From NCBI RefSeq assembly GCF_001522545.3, contig NC_031769.1, positions 18,893,875 through 18,957,874 on the forward strand: 64,000 nucleotides of DNA. The letters are read 5' to 3'. This document shows, piece after piece, positions 26,741 to 40,590 of the stretch (positions within the stretch are counted from its first letter, which is position 1; each line of letters opens with the position of its first letter). The stretch comes from Parus major (Eukaryota; Chordata; Aves; Passeriformes; Paridae). The position numbers and the translations under genes were made by a program. The notes beneath the pieces are model-generated. The model was not told where the DNA came from. It worked only from the letters and a program-made list of their open reading frames with translations, and made no database searches.

Positions 26741-29254
26741 CTTTATGGTCCAGTCTTTTCTCCAGTATGGAGGCAGATGATAAGGGGTTTCATTTTTTCA
26801 GTTTAGAAGTAGACATTTTGTCAATCAAAATGTGAGAATTTTGACTATGTTATATTTCATGTCTTTTTCATACTTTGCCATCTCCTAAATACTTTTTTAC
26901 AGGAATTACTATTCCTCCTCTGACACAAATTAAAAGGAATCATTAGCACATGAGCAGAATTTACTAGCATACTCCCATTTTTCTGACAATATCATTATGG
27001 AAATATCAAAGAAGACCAGTTCTCAAAATCAAATTATGAGAATCTCTGTTTTCTTAGAGAGAAGCTGCTTCTACTTTCTCCTTCACAGTCTTGCTATGTC
27101 CACTACAGTTCTTCTGTTAGTAACTCCTATTGGAACTAACAATTTCTATGGAATACATAAAAAATGCCTTTGGGAAGAAAAGTAAAAGAACATCTACCAC
27201 AATCCCTTTTCACTAAGCAGTCAAGAAATAATCTTCCCTTTCTTAAGTCACCTACATATTAAAAAAAACACACACAAAAAAAAAGGCAAAAACATTATGT
27301 CAGTATATAACTGAAATGTTAAAACAATTGTTTCAAAATGTCTCAAGCTTAATTGCCTGCATCACTGTTTTTCTCATTTTGACAAATGAAATACATAACA
27401 AAATGTCATGTACAACCAAATTAAAAAAACAGATTTTTTTTTTTTTATGGAAAGAAACATTGAAAATCAAAGGTAAAAGCTTCCTTCTCTTCCCTACAAG
27501 GAATACATTTTCATGATTCAGACGTCTTTAAAAACAAAACAAAAATAACAAAAACAACAAAAAATAACAAAAACATATTTCTTACAAAACCATCTGCAAA
27601 ACAAGCAACCCACCTATTAAAGTACAGATTGAGCCTGGACTGATACTCAGTTAAGAATGTTTTTGATTTGTATTATCATTATGGGGTGAAAACAGTAGGG
27701 AATTTCTTTGCTCTAACTATTGGATAAAATATAAGAGATCTTGAAGTATGTATCTTTTAAAAGGCTGCTCTTTCAACAACACTTTGCATCATTTACTTCA
27801 ACATCTGTTAGCCTGCTGAGTTCCCTCTTTGTTCACCTTTCACTAGACCTATAATTAAACCCTCTTAAAAAATGTATCACTTCAGGTGTCCTAATGAAAA
27901 ATCTGAGGAAACTGGTAATAGTTTGCTAAGGGAGAGCAACAAAGCTCCTTCCCTTCTTACATCTATTTCTTGCAAGATTCATTCTCTTCAGCAGATGGAG
28001 GGCTGCAGTAAAAGACAGCAGCTCAGGGCCTAAGGTCATAAAACTCTCAAGAGCAGGAAATTACATAGGCATATCTGCCAATGAGGTCTATATATGAAAA
28101 GTCATTAGGCATTCCCAATCTCTTCAGTTCCTGCTTCCCCAAATAAGAGAGCAGTATTTTAAGAGTAGCAAACCCCAATCATCTTGTTTCAATTTAAGCT
28201 TATTCCTCTATTTTCTTTTATATGCTAAGCATATAACTCATGCCAAACACAAAAAGTATCCACCTGCTACAGAGAAACCAATTAGACGCATAAGCAAGTA
28301 GGGAATTTTCCTCCTTGAAACTTGATCTTGCAGCCCATAGAAGGTTTTGTAGCAGTAAATACCTGCTACAGTATTGATACCACATGATTTGGCTTTTGTT
28401 TCTACATGAGGTTTAGCCTCCAGATTTAGCAACCTTGGAAGGCCCCAGTTCATTATGCCACAGCCATCAGACTCAGGGAGAAGCTGCCCACCTGCCAAGA
28501 GCTCTGTCACTCACTGAGTGACCAGACTCATCATTCTCCTGGGCTGGAGAGTTCTGTGAGCTTCACATGCCTTCTTCCTCTTGGGACTCCAGGTTTCTCC
28601 ATCAGGGACAGGTATAAACCTTAACAGGCAAATTACTACTGAAGCCACTAGGATTTTTGCCAGAGTAAGAAAAGCAAATTTAGACTAAGATCTGTAGATA
28701 CAGCTGTGCACAATGATCATCAGCATGTGAAGATGTTTGTATAAAGACTAGAAAAAAACAGTCAGAAGAACTCTGATGTCCCTAGGTAGTCACTTTATTT
28801 GAATGCACTACCAGGTACCGTTAGGTACTGTATGAGCTACTAATAGAAGTCAAAAGTGAAAAAGTAAAAGTAAATATTGATGAAAGATAATTACTAGATG
28901 CTCTTTGCAGCCTACTGAATTATGACTTTGATTAGTACCAAGTATTAAAAAGATGAAAAAATACTGAAAGCAGTAATTAAGCTAGGATAAAGAAGTTTGT
29001 ATTTCCTTAATACATGACATTCCATCAATAAATAAAATCAAAACTTGGAGTGGAATATGTTCCGAGAGTAGTAAAAGGAATGGTACCTCTGGGAAGTAAA
29101 CATACCAAATATTCAAAGTTATATCCTTATTATAAAGACATTTATTTATTGTGAAAATCAATGTAAGACTATGCAAATAAAGAATGAAAACAAAGAAAAT
29201 TTACTGTATGACTGATATGCAGCCTTATCTTTAGATATGACAATGTTTTCACGT
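26741..29254. other. Noncoding; no gene recognised
   Basis: Contains an A-rich tract at 27.5 kb and nothing else recognised. The ancient LINE relic may continue to about 26.9 kb. Confidence 0.55.
27530..27580. repeat. A-rich (AAAAC)n-like tract
   Basis: Repeated aaaacaaaaataacaaaaaca units, low complexity. No adjoining retroposon body was recognised. Confidence 0.75.
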
Positions 29255-29398
29255 ATGCACATAGCTCAGTTGGTCAGAGCCTGGTGCTAATAATGTCAAG
29301 GCTGTGGATTCAACCCCTGTATGGGCCATTCACTTAAGAGCTGGACTTGGTGATCCCTGTGGGCCCCTTGCAACTCCGAATATTCTGTGACTCTGTGA
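29255..29398 (+). mobile_element. tRNA-Ile/CR1 composite SINE (TguSINE1-like)
   Basis: Positions 29255-29328 follow tRNA-Ile(AAU). Box A (tagctcagttgg) is at 29262-29273, the anticodon region reads gctaataat, box B (ggattcaaccc) is at 29306-29316, and the end is gggcca. The acceptor 5' strand is degraded. Directly after it, 29329-29398 matches a CR1 3' end (ggacttggtgatccctgtggg, cttgcaactc) finishing in two octamers, attctgtg and actctgtg. A tRNA-Ile head joined to a CR1 tail is the architecture of the passerine SINE TguSINE1, mobilised by CR1 reverse transcriptase. This is the best single clue to a passerine host. It is not a functional tRNA gene. Confidence 0.85.
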
Positions 29399-29974
29399 TA
29401 CAAGTACCTACAAACACCATTCTAGCTTTTGATTTTTAGAAGAGGTTACATAGTGAATGTCAAAATGGATTCGTAAGTATTTTCAATATGTAAATTCACA
29501 ATGTCCCACAGCTCCTTCTAAATATTTCTAATTTATTTTGCCTTCTTCCTACACAGCTGGGACAGTTTACATTTCTTTAAAAATTATTTAGCAGCAGAAG
29601 GGGATCATAAAACCTGGCAACCTCTTGTACACAGAGCTCTGTGCTTCACAGACCAGCAGCTTCCCCCCAGCCAGTGAGAGCAGCAAAGCTGAGCTCTTCA
29701 GAAACCAACAGGAAATGTTCTTCAAGAAACACATATTCAAATGTCCTATTGAGTACAGCAGACTGCTGATCAGAAGCTATTGGTCCCAAGACTGACTATT
29801 ATCTTTTCTATTTTGATTTCAAAGACTAAATGGCTGAAATTCAATTTGCTCCCAAGTGAATGGCTTACTAAGCTGCAAAACTTCCACATGGCATTATTTT
29901 GAAATTGAATAGAAAATAAACACATGCAAAAATAAACTTAATGCAAACTATGACCTTGTATACCACACATCTAG

Positions 29975-30045
29975 AAGTGCTTAAGGAGATTTTGGGCACT
30001 TAGTTCCCCCTGACGTCAGTGGTAAATGCCCAAGATTAAGCACTT
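29975..30045. repeat. 71-bp imperfect palindrome, MITE-like, with a CRE at its centre
   Basis: AAGTGCTTAA (29975-29984) pairs with TTAAGCACTT (30036-30045). TTTTGGGCA (29990-29998) pairs with TGCCCAAGA (30027-30035) with one mismatch, leaving a 5-nt bulge on the left arm. The middle holds the 10-bp palindrome CTGACGTCAG (30010-30019), which contains the full CRE octamer TGACGTCA. Word content ('aagtgcttaagg', 'gggcacttag', 'tgacgtcagtgg') recalls palindromic MITE-like repeats such as Chompy, known from crocodilians and turtles. That family assignment is from memory and tentative. Confidence 0.5.
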
Positions 30046-33000
30046 AGGGAACTGTACAGAAACAGTTGCAGAACTGCATGGCAGAACTGTAAGTTATATT
30101 CATCTTATTCATTAAAGTGTCGTATTTTCAGTTTTGTGGAAAGCGTTCCAAATGCATTGTGGTTGTTGTAAAACCAGACATTTCAAGCTAAATGGAAAAC
30201 ATGTTTCATGGAAGTTAAGCAAAATATGAAAAAAAGTTTAGCATATTTTTTTTTTTCCTAGAAATCTTCTCTAAATATTAGTGCAATTGTATATCTTTCA
30301 GAAATGACACAATAATTAAGCTCAATGGCCTTATTAAATTTCCAAACCAGGTAACGGTTCTTCAGTAAAAAACCCCAAAACATCCAACTGGTGCATCTAA
30401 TTTACAGCAGACCTTAAAAAATAAATCATACAGGTCATTAATTTTATATCACAAAAGGCCATTATATAAGATTAAATGCTCAGATGCATTTATTGCAGAA
30501 GAAAATTAACAGGTTACATTTGGCTGCCTTTTCTTGGTCATCATTTATTTGGGAACAACTCCTTGGTGACTTGGCATATCTTTTTCAAGGTAAACTCAGC
30601 TGATGGAGGGCTCTATGATTCTATTTCTAAACTACATCCTCTACAATCTTTACATCAAGGAAAGAATCTCAAAAGTTGTTCTGGATTCCACATCCTAAAG
30701 AGTATGGGCCTCTTCTTATATCAGAGCTTAAATTTTGGAGTACCTCTGCAGCTGATAGGTCCCAAAACCAAGCTCATTTAAATGTTAAGTCATTTTTGCT
30801 GCCTGTGACTATTTCATGTAATTTAGGGAAAGAGCAGGTATGTTTTATGTGTAGGCCAGAAGAAATATTAGGGAGTCACATCATTTTTCTTTTCCCCTTG
30901 TATATTGAGGTGAAGGATCTCATGCTCTTACTGAACAGCATATGAAGGCAGCATTTGAAAAAAGGTCTTAGTAATGTAACTATCTCTGGACTATGGCTTT
31001 TCTCCAGATTTCTTCTCTTCTAAGATTTTTAGGACCTTCATTATATCCTTTACAAAGACGCAAGAGATGATGAATGTAAACCTAGACCCTTCCAGGCCTC
31101 CACTTCCATGCCAAACCCTTGCTCCAGGACAATGGGAGTCTCTGCCTGTTCCTTTGGCCTCACATAACATCCATTTCTACTTCTTGCTCACAGCATTGAT
31201 GGAAAAATTAAAAAGTAAAAAGAGGAGAAAAAAGAACAGAATTGCAGAGAAGTGTTTAAAAATCAAAAATGGCAAGTAAATGCAATCCATAACTAATTAA
31301 TAACTCCAGCCAGAGTGGAAGGCATATGGGGGGGGTAATTATTTCTGTGAATTTTTTTTTTTTGGTGCTGTTTTTGTTGTCATAATTGATTTGTTTTGGC
31401 TTTTTTTTCTTTTTCCTTTAAAGCATATGTTAGTATTCTCTTGGAAGCAAAACAGATTCCCTAATTTAAGGGACTGCAGCTCTACTCAGCAGTAAGCTTG
31501 AATACCATCTTGCAGCAACAGGGAGAGTAAAAAGCCAGTCGTGGACTGCCAAATATTTAAATGGAAGTTCAAGAACTGTTGTCAGGGTGGTGGTGTTATG
31601 ACAAAGTTGTAAAGATGCTATTGGCTTGTGTTTTAGTGAGTACTTCTTGTATATTCAATTTTAACTTTGTAGTTCCAGCACTACAAAGGGTTCAGTGTGT
31701 GCTTTGAAGGTTAAACATGAAAACACAAATTAAAAATTTAGGATTTTTGTTCTGTTTGTACGCTAAATTTGCTGTGTGTGATCTTGGCAAGTCATTAATA
31801 CTCAGGTGCTCCTTTGGTAAAATGAAAATAAATAATAACAGTTATCAGATGTAGCAGTTTTGTTGCTAAATCAATCAGTCTTTAAAAACAACTTTAATAA
31901 ATGTTGAAGATGAAACCTATGGGAAACATTATAAACAGTTATTTCAAGATTCAAATCCATCCATTCTAAATCCACAAATGGTAATTAAATATATTACAGC
32001 ATAAATACCAAGAGAGACGGGAGGAAGAAAAAGCACATGACATGATTTAAATCAAGAAATATATGTGGAAGATTTCATTGAGTATGTAGAATGATAGCTC
32101 TCAGATGCCAGTTGGCTGGATGAATATAAACAGCAGGAATAGGTGTAGTTCAATGAACTTCCTACAAATACCTTGGCAGGTGGGTATCAAAATCCCAAAG
32201 TGAGTAAGAACAGAGATGGTAAAAAGAGCAACTTGAGGGAGACGGGCACCTCTGGTGAGAAATGTGTTTTAGGATTCCTGGGAATGCTGAAGACTGGAGC
32301 AATTTGCCTTGGCAAACAGTGATAAGTGATCTACCATGTCAGTTAACAAGGTAAAGAAATATAGCCCACAACTGCAGAGGGATGTGGAAGGAGAGCAGAA
32401 CATGTTTTAAATTCAGCATCCCATGTTTAATGAATTTTGGGTTATAACAGTGTTTTCTGCTGGGATTTACTGCCTCAAGGATGGTCAGAGGCTGCTCTGT
32501 CAAGCTACAAGCTAAACCACTATTGCCACAGTACAGCTGGAAATGTACAGGAAATCACCGCAGGGCCAAGCAAACGTAGCCTGTAGTTTTCTTTATCGCT
32601 ATTATTCAAATTTTTTCCTCATTTCCCCTCAGAAAACATGTTTGCAGAACATAGAAACAACTGGACCTTTGAAGAAATGCCACAGACCAGAAGGGTCCCA
32701 CGTTGCCTTCCTGGCCTGTGCTCCCCCCATCCTGTGATGCCTGGCTGAAACAGGTGTTCAGTGATGAAAAAGGAAGCTCCTGAATGCCTAGAAGCATAGC
32801 CCAGCAGATCCAGACAAAAAGTCTTTTCATTCCTCATATACTTTTTTTACAAGGCAGCCATTGATAATAGCAGTCACCTGGCAGGGAGATAAAAGTTGGG
32901 AAGCTTTCCTTCCCAGTTTACCTGTCCTATATAATTTAGAAGTTTCTAACGTTCCTTAAACTGTGCAACAGACACTTCCTTCCTCCTTTCTGTGATTTTC

Positions 33001-36000
33001 AGGAGAACAGAATCAGAGAAGGTATCTTTTTTCTCTTATTTTATTTTTTTAATAATTACTTTTTAATACTGAAAAAGAAACCAAGTTAGAATAGCAAATA
33101 GAGAGTTTTACCCTAAAAGGACACAGCTTCTCTACAGAGCTCTATAGAGCTTCTGAATATATCTTTTCCTATCTTCACGCTCTGGCTCCCTACAGATTTA
33201 AATTAAAGAAGCAGAATATTTGTCCTCAAAGTAACCTATTTTTTTAATTCACATGGATGTTTTGATCTCTCTCCCTAGACTTCCAGGCTGAATAGACCCA
33301 CAGAATTAATACGGCTGCTAAAATGTATAGAGAGAACTGAATCAGGTCTTTCATTCCTGTCCAGCAAATATTCCCATAGCTCTCACAGTCAACTCAAGGA
33401 CTCCTCTGCTTGCTCCTCTTTTTCCCATTTCAGGAGTCTCAAGCACTCTGAAACTAAACTCACTTCCTTTACCCTTAGAATTAAGCAAATTAAATGATAA
33501 TATATTATAAATAAATAATACAAATAAAAACATCAGCAAAGAAGCAGGCAGCCAGAACATTTCAGCCTCCGAATCCCGAATGCCTTCAAAGAGCATAATG
33601 AACAACTTTGAGGTATGGAGTAGGATTTCAGCACCAAAGGTAAAAATCCCCCATTCATTCATTCTCTTCCTGGGAGCACACAAGCCATGCTTGCTGCCCG
33701 TGGGAAAGTGGCATCAAGCTGTACTGTGACCAAAGATCCCACACTGCAGTGCATCACATGCACTCAGCATTGCTGAGCACACTACAGAATTAGAGGCAAG
33801 GCTTTGTGGGCTGAAGACTCACTCCAAATTGGCTCAAACTCCTCTTTTAGGAGTAAACTGGGGCTGGGTTGAAGCATGTGAGGGTAGAATATAACCTCTC
33901 TCTTTCTCCGCAAATTAAATTCTACATGTAAAAGGCCCTAGAAACATTTTATCAAGACCTACCAGCAGATTCTAGCACAAGTCATTTTGGTGAAGGATTT
34001 ACATATGAACTTCTCTTCAAGCACACACTTCAGTCACGTTTTCAAGTGCTGAGCCAAACTGAGGCTTGCAAGGGTAGCAACTATTTTTCTTTTTATATTT
34101 ACTTTAGGTATTTTAAATATTGGCTCTCTTTGCCTTCTCCTACTTTATGGCAAACCTCAAAATGGATGTGAATTCTACTTCAGTCAAAAAATTTCCTTAG
34201 GTCTCCAAACAATAGATTATTGGAAAGAGAGGGACAACTGGCTGGCTCTACAACTGTACTGGCATCAGTCTCAGACTCTCAGGATAGAAAGATGAAGTTA
34301 AAAACTACAGTGGATTTATGATGATCAGTAAAACATAATTATGACAGCAGAAAATACAACCGAACACTGGACAATCTCTCTGGCCACAGAGTTTTAAAGT
34401 TTCACTAGGAATGCTGGCTTGGTTTGCACTCCCACTAGGCTATGCCATAAAACAGCAGAATAGGGATAAAATATTGAAATTCAAATTATAGGCATGGGAG
34501 GGTCAAAGCTAAAGCTAAAAGAACTAATTTTATTTTACAACCTGCTCTAAACTAGAGCAAACTTCTGAAGATAAAGCTGGATATAACTTCCTCTTCTGAA
34601 AACCTCACCTTCAGTTTACTATCTACACATGCCTAGGGATAAAAATGTGATTCATTATCATCTCTGGGTCATCCCTTGAAGCTAACAGCAATGTTTTTGT
34701 GCAAAAAGCAGAACAATAAAACATAAATTTGCATTCAAGAAGCAGCATGTAATAAGAGTTTACACTTAAATTTGATGTGAGCCATGTGTGCTTATTGCCT
34801 CTCAAGCTCAGGCCACATTTCAGTCCCTTGGAGACAAATTATAAAATCTAAGTGAATATTTAGCTCCTGCATCTCCTAAATGTGTCTTCCACATCACATT
34901 AGGAAAAAAAAAATCCCAGTGCCCAACTCTTAAAGAAGAATGCAACATGCATTAGAAGAGAGATTACTACTTCTGTTATCCACTACAACTACACAGAGAG
35001 GTCAGTCTTTTCTGCCTGCCAAAAGACCCTTTCCTCCTCAAACCATTTCAGGATCTGCAACAAGGCTGTAGAAATTATTGCCTCTGCTGAAAATGTCCTG
35101 GGACTTCTGGGTCAGCTATATTCCAAAGTCCAAGATCAGATGAAGATCTTAAACATCTACATCTTTTTCAGTCCACACATCTGTAGGACACCATTTGTAT
35201 AGAATGATACAGTTAAGTAAGAATTTAAGCACAGATATAAATAAGGGAAGTTTTTCATAACTGAAGCCCAGATTTGCAACTCCAACTGCTCCAAAGTGTC
35301 CAGTCCATTTGAGGTTTGTTTTTTATTTTTCTGGTGGGTAGCTGCTCCTCCTCCTTTCTCCCCTCATTCCTCCTGTCCTCCCTCCACCCCTCCCCACCTT
35401 TTTGTTTTTATTGTTCTTGTTGCTTTCTTCTCTTGTTTTGTTGGGGTTTTCCCCCCTCACTGATGGCTCTATTAGATCTATTACCTGAACAATTATGTAA
35501 ATTTCTTTTCAAATTAAGTGGGAGGAGGGAAACTCATATACCTTGCAAAAATAACAGCTTTTTAAAATACAACTTTTTTTAACTTACCACTATTTCTGCA
35601 GAACAAACAAAACCCACGATCAGTGATAAAACAGCACATGCTGAAAAGCACCATTCTGCTGATCTATCAGTTCTGTTTTCAGCAAGATACTTACCCTACA
35701 GGAAACTTCAGCATGATTTATAGCATCAGAGGCACATATTATACATGGACAATGTACACATGCATCTGTTATACACCATTTGTCAATAATCTTTTTCCTT
35801 AAAAGGTCATGAAGATACAGTCCCAGTAAAGGCTGCTATCATATTTATCAAGCAAAATAATAATCTACTTCTTGAAATGATTGTTTTCTTAGGATGATAA
35901 ACTTTTTGAGTAATCAAAGCCTTCTAGTCAGCAGGGTTTTAAACTGCTTTGGAATTCTTTCTTCTGACTAGAAATTTCTGAATCTGGATTGTTATTTTCA

Positions 36001-39000
36001 AAGTTTAATTACAGGAAAAAAAAATTTACAGTTTGTGGAATACCATCGTTCTCTTCTCTCCAAGAACTCAATGTCAAAACCAGAAAGATTTAGACACAGT
36101 CTTTTCAAGTTGTCAAAGTGCCAACAGGCAGAAATCTGACCCAGTATTTCTGTATTTGTCTATACTTCAGACATGCTTGTGTTTAGGAAAAAAACTTATC
36201 ACACTTGACTATAAAATGCTGCAGTTTGGGATACATTATATAAACAGCTTAGAGAAAAACCCCTCTCCCGATGCAAGCCTGTGTGAAGAAAAGGATATCA
36301 GAAATGGCAAAATCTATAGCAGTCTAGGACTAAGCCTTGTTGTCTCTGTGATAATAAAAACCTTCAGTAAACTCTAATCTGGATTTTTTTCCAGACAGAC
36401 AGGTTACTTGATCAGAAGTCTGACTGGGATTTAAAATCTGAGATTAGAGAATTGAAGGATAAGAATGTGGAGGGAAATTACACCCCTGAATTTGAAGAAA
36501 CAAGGGAAACTCAAAATATCTGCTATTGCAGAAAAGCTCAACTCATACTTTGATACACAAATGAGGAAACTTGAATTTTGGCAAAGTTTTAAAAAACTTT
36601 TTAAAACTGCCTTCTTATTCATAAAACTAGGATATTACCTGAGTTCTACAAGGTCTTCCAAGAATAAGAAAACTGAATATAAAGCACGTATCTGTGATTC
36701 TGGGAACAATCAAGCAAGCTGTAAGACAAGCGTGGTCTGAAAACAGCAGTGGAGAAGCAGAGCATACAATTGCTTACTGACAATTGATGGGAATCAAAAG
36801 TCTGGGCTCAATATCAGAGCACCTAAACAAAATTAAGAAGACAAGCTGAATCCAAGCTTGCAGTACAACACAATATGGAATAGCAGAACTGCCAACCCTC
36901 CTCCTTTTAAACACTACAGTGCTCTCCAGGTGTATGGGGTGAGCTCAAGAGGCTGACAAAGGACAGTGGTAGTTTCTTTCCTCCATTCAAATGGACAAGT
37001 TTTCTCTAAGAAAAAGAAGAGTAATTTTGCAGATCATTAATGCTATTCTAGAAAATGGCTCTGAATTGGACCAAATCCAGTGTTACCAACTCTGCAATCA
37101 TTGTCCATGTAATTGTGCATGAAACAAAACAGGGGCTGAAAAAGCCAAAGTATATTAAGTCAGAAAATTAATGGAAAAACACGCTAAGCAAAACCAGATA
37201 AAGACCAACAAACCTGCCAACAAACTATGCTAGAATTAATTTTTTTTTTGTTATTGTAGAAACTCAAACTCAATGCCCTCACTACATTCTGTGGCACATT
37301 ATACTTGGGTCTGCTGCAATTTTACCACGTGCCCAAAGGTTGTTAAAGTGAAGCAGATTACTGATGGCCTGTGGTGCATGGGAACAGACTTTCACAACAC
37401 AACTGCTTCTCATCTCAAGGAAATACTTGCTGACCTAAGTAATCCCTTCTTAATTATGCTGTCCTAGGTAAGAAATTGTTAGGACAACTTACTACTGTTA
37501 TTGTATCATTTGTGCATTGGAAAGATAGAAATGTCTCCAAGTGTTCATAGAATATAAATTCCTATTTTTATATAGGATAAGTTCATTAACATTAGCAGAA
37601 CTGAAAGCATTTACGTTATTGCTTGGTGTGATGCTTAATAGGGGAAGGAACCCTTTGGGTTTCTGTGGCTGAGTGTAATCATGAAAAGCTGTGTACTTCT
37701 ACAGTGTACGACTGCACATTTCAATTATTAAGTCTTGCAGAATTTGCATCATAAACTAAAAAGCATTGCATTACACATTCTAAATTCATAAAAACTTTTT
37801 TAAAAAGAAGATGAGTAACAGACATAATAAAAAGGAAATGCAAACCACAACTAGTGACAATCTATAATGGTGATTCACGCTAATCGTTTTATTTGAGACT
37901 ACAATTTAGATCAGTGTATATGTAAGTTTAAATAGGAATCAGCAATAAATTGTGTTGATATTGAGGTCAGGTTTCTGCAACACACCAAATTTTAAACTTC
38001 TAATCCATAAATACCTTCACTGCAAGTAAAACAAATCTATTGTCTTTACAGCAGCTGCAATCTGAAAAATGTGCTCTTTTTAAATTTTGTTACTTCATGT
38101 GTATATCTTATTAGCCAAGAAGCAACCTGAATGAGAAACATACTATAAAGTTAAAAAACCAAAACCCCAAAATCCTAGCTGGATGATCAAGACAACTGCA
38201 CTTTTCAGCCATTCTCACCTTTCCTGTCATCAAAGTTTTTTTACAAGATAAAATGGCTTACTCTTGCAAGGTATACATAGCCAAATTCTCAACAGCAATA
38301 AGTCTTAATTACTAGACTTTAAAATTACTAGAAAGTCAATTTCCCACCCACATCAAAATTTTGATCTTATTCAGATGAAAAGAGAATAGACAACGTTTGC
38401 TATAGGAAAGTAAATGAAAAATATGTAAATATACAAACACATAAACTTCAAATCAAAGTGGTTTTTTGTTGTGTTTATATATAATACAAAAATTCTAAGC
38501 TAAAGATTCAAATGCAAAATTTGAAATGAGAAATTTTATCATCATCAAAACAAGAACCTCACAACTACTTACTTTGTCACTTGCCAGTGAAATACTTGCC
38601 AAGAGTATGTCAACTTTGACATAATTTTCCAGTTTCAACTCGCTATTTCTTTGAAAATTTTTTGACTAAACCTACATAGTACCTGGTAGTATTGAACAGA
38701 ATTCAGCTACTCTACTTTTCTAGAGTTCTTATATTGTTCTAAGAGGGTTTATAATGCTCAGAAGTTTCAAAATACTACATTCATCCTCATAATTTTATTT
38801 TCATCTCCACTACCTTTTCTGAAATGTAGTCTTTTCTATTTGTCTCTCTCTTTTTTAAATCCCCCTTGACTTACAAGAGCAGGTCTGATCCATCTGACCT
38901 AGAGTGTGGCCACATCACCTACTAAAACAGCTGCAAGTGAGGAGGAAGCAATCTCTGAAACAAGCAGGAAGGGCAAGGAGGAGATGCAGGATTGGGCAGA

Positions 39001-40304
39001 AGAGGATGAACCCAGGAACTCTGAAACCTGTTCTGCCACAAAGGAGCTCCTTACAGAGGGCCTTGGGTTTCTATCCCAGGGGGTTGAGATTGAATTGCAA
39101 ATGCACACTGTTTTGCACTGCTTGCAAATTCAGAGTCCTTTTAACCCACACAGGAAAGCAGAATCATGCAGCTGGAGAATATCATGGAGCAGCTAGCGCA
39201 AAAAGACTCATGCTGGCTCCCGATTCTCTATGGAGGCAAAGATCACGTTTTCCAATGGATTTTTAGTTAAGCTGCTGACTCATAAAAGAAGAATCTGCAT
39301 AGTGATGAACAAACTTTAACACTTCACCCTTCAGAAAACACTGAATTTACAATGGATTATGCTCGCCTTTTATAGCCAGCCTAGTAGCAACTTTTGTGAG
39401 AAGAAAAGATGTAGTTATTCAGCAGAGATGCAGTTTGGCTACTATGACTAAAGGGGAAAAAAGGGGTAATGCATGAATAGAAAAAAAAATTAAATACAAC
39501 TCTAAGTGCTTATTACTGGGTAACCACTGCATCCTATTCTCCTACTAAATGCAGCTGAAACTTCCAAGAGAATGTGCCCTATGACAACAGTTAAGGAAAG
39601 CTGCTGTAAATACTATAAATGGCACTGCATCCCTGAAACTCAAGCAGCCCTTTGACACAGTTCAATTACATCTGTAAAGCAAAGGAATGGAGATCCTAGT
39701 ATCAACTCTGACATAACATATATTTGAGACACTGCCAGAGAAAGGTTAAATGGAAAGGTTTATATATTCCCTTTGTGGAACTCTTCCTATTCACGTCAAG
39801 GATTGTTCACTGAACAAAACAGCATGAGATGAGTGATTCTGCCTAAAGACCAAAAAAGTCACTATGAGAATATCTTAAAAAAAAAATTACCTGCTTATAA
39901 TGGAACCTAGACAGTGTTCATATTAAAAGGTAAAAGTTCTAAACAAGTAAGAAGAAAACATGATTTTAAAAGCTTAATTTCATGCTGTAACAACACTAAC
40001 TGTAGCAGCATTTTAAATATCCTTAACTCTACATGCGGTCTACAGCCACAGAAAGTTTATGTTGAAATCACATTAAAGCCACATATATCATTGGAAATGA
40101 GACACAGAGCCCTCAAGCTAAGCGAGCACTGGAATTCATGCTTGTATTTTATCTAGCTGCAGAGTTCAAGGTGATCCCCTGTGTACTTAAAGCTATCCAC
40201 ACAGAATGATTCCAGATAGATGGGTGAGACCTAGAAAGGTCACATTCTCCAGCCATTTGCTCCAAGGCAAGAACAGCTGCCTTTTTTGACAGAATGACAT
40301 TTTG
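30046..40304. other. Noncoding, AT-rich; no gene recognised
   Basis: No recognised exons or repeat families. A locally GC-richer block at about 38880-39270 has overlapping frames in two phases and could be an unrecognised repeat. Confidence 0.55.
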
Positions 40305-40590
40305 GACATATGTTTATCTAACCTATTTCAGTGATGAAGACTACTCACAGATAATCTGTTCCTCTAGCCTTATCACATAGGAGTCTGCCTTACTGCAATT
40401 TCAGTCATTAGTTGCTGCTGAAGACAAGTTATTCCCTCTTCTGTGGAAGCCTTTTACACACTTTAAGATTGTTACCATGTCATGTCTTAGTTTTATTTTC
40501 TGTAGCAGTGTTCTTTCCTTTTTTCTTCACATGACAGTCCTCAATTAGTCCATATATTTCTTAGAGTGCAGTGCTTGAATCTAAAGATAA
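40305..40590 (-). mobile_element. Old CR1 LINE relic
   Basis: The order of blocks matches reverse-oriented CR1. First comes 'tatctaacctatttcagtgatgaagactactcacagataatctgttcc', given here only as its approximate span 40310-40360. It is followed by 'ttactgcaatttcagtcatta', 'acaagttattccctcttctg' and 'cttttacacactttaagattgttaccatgtca'. It is highly diverged, similar in age to the relic near 13.5-14.2 kb. Confidence 0.65.

Noticed and set aside
29255..29328. Functional tRNA-Ile gene
   Set aside because: The acceptor stem does not pair and the sequence runs directly into a CR1 tail, so it is the head of a SINE.
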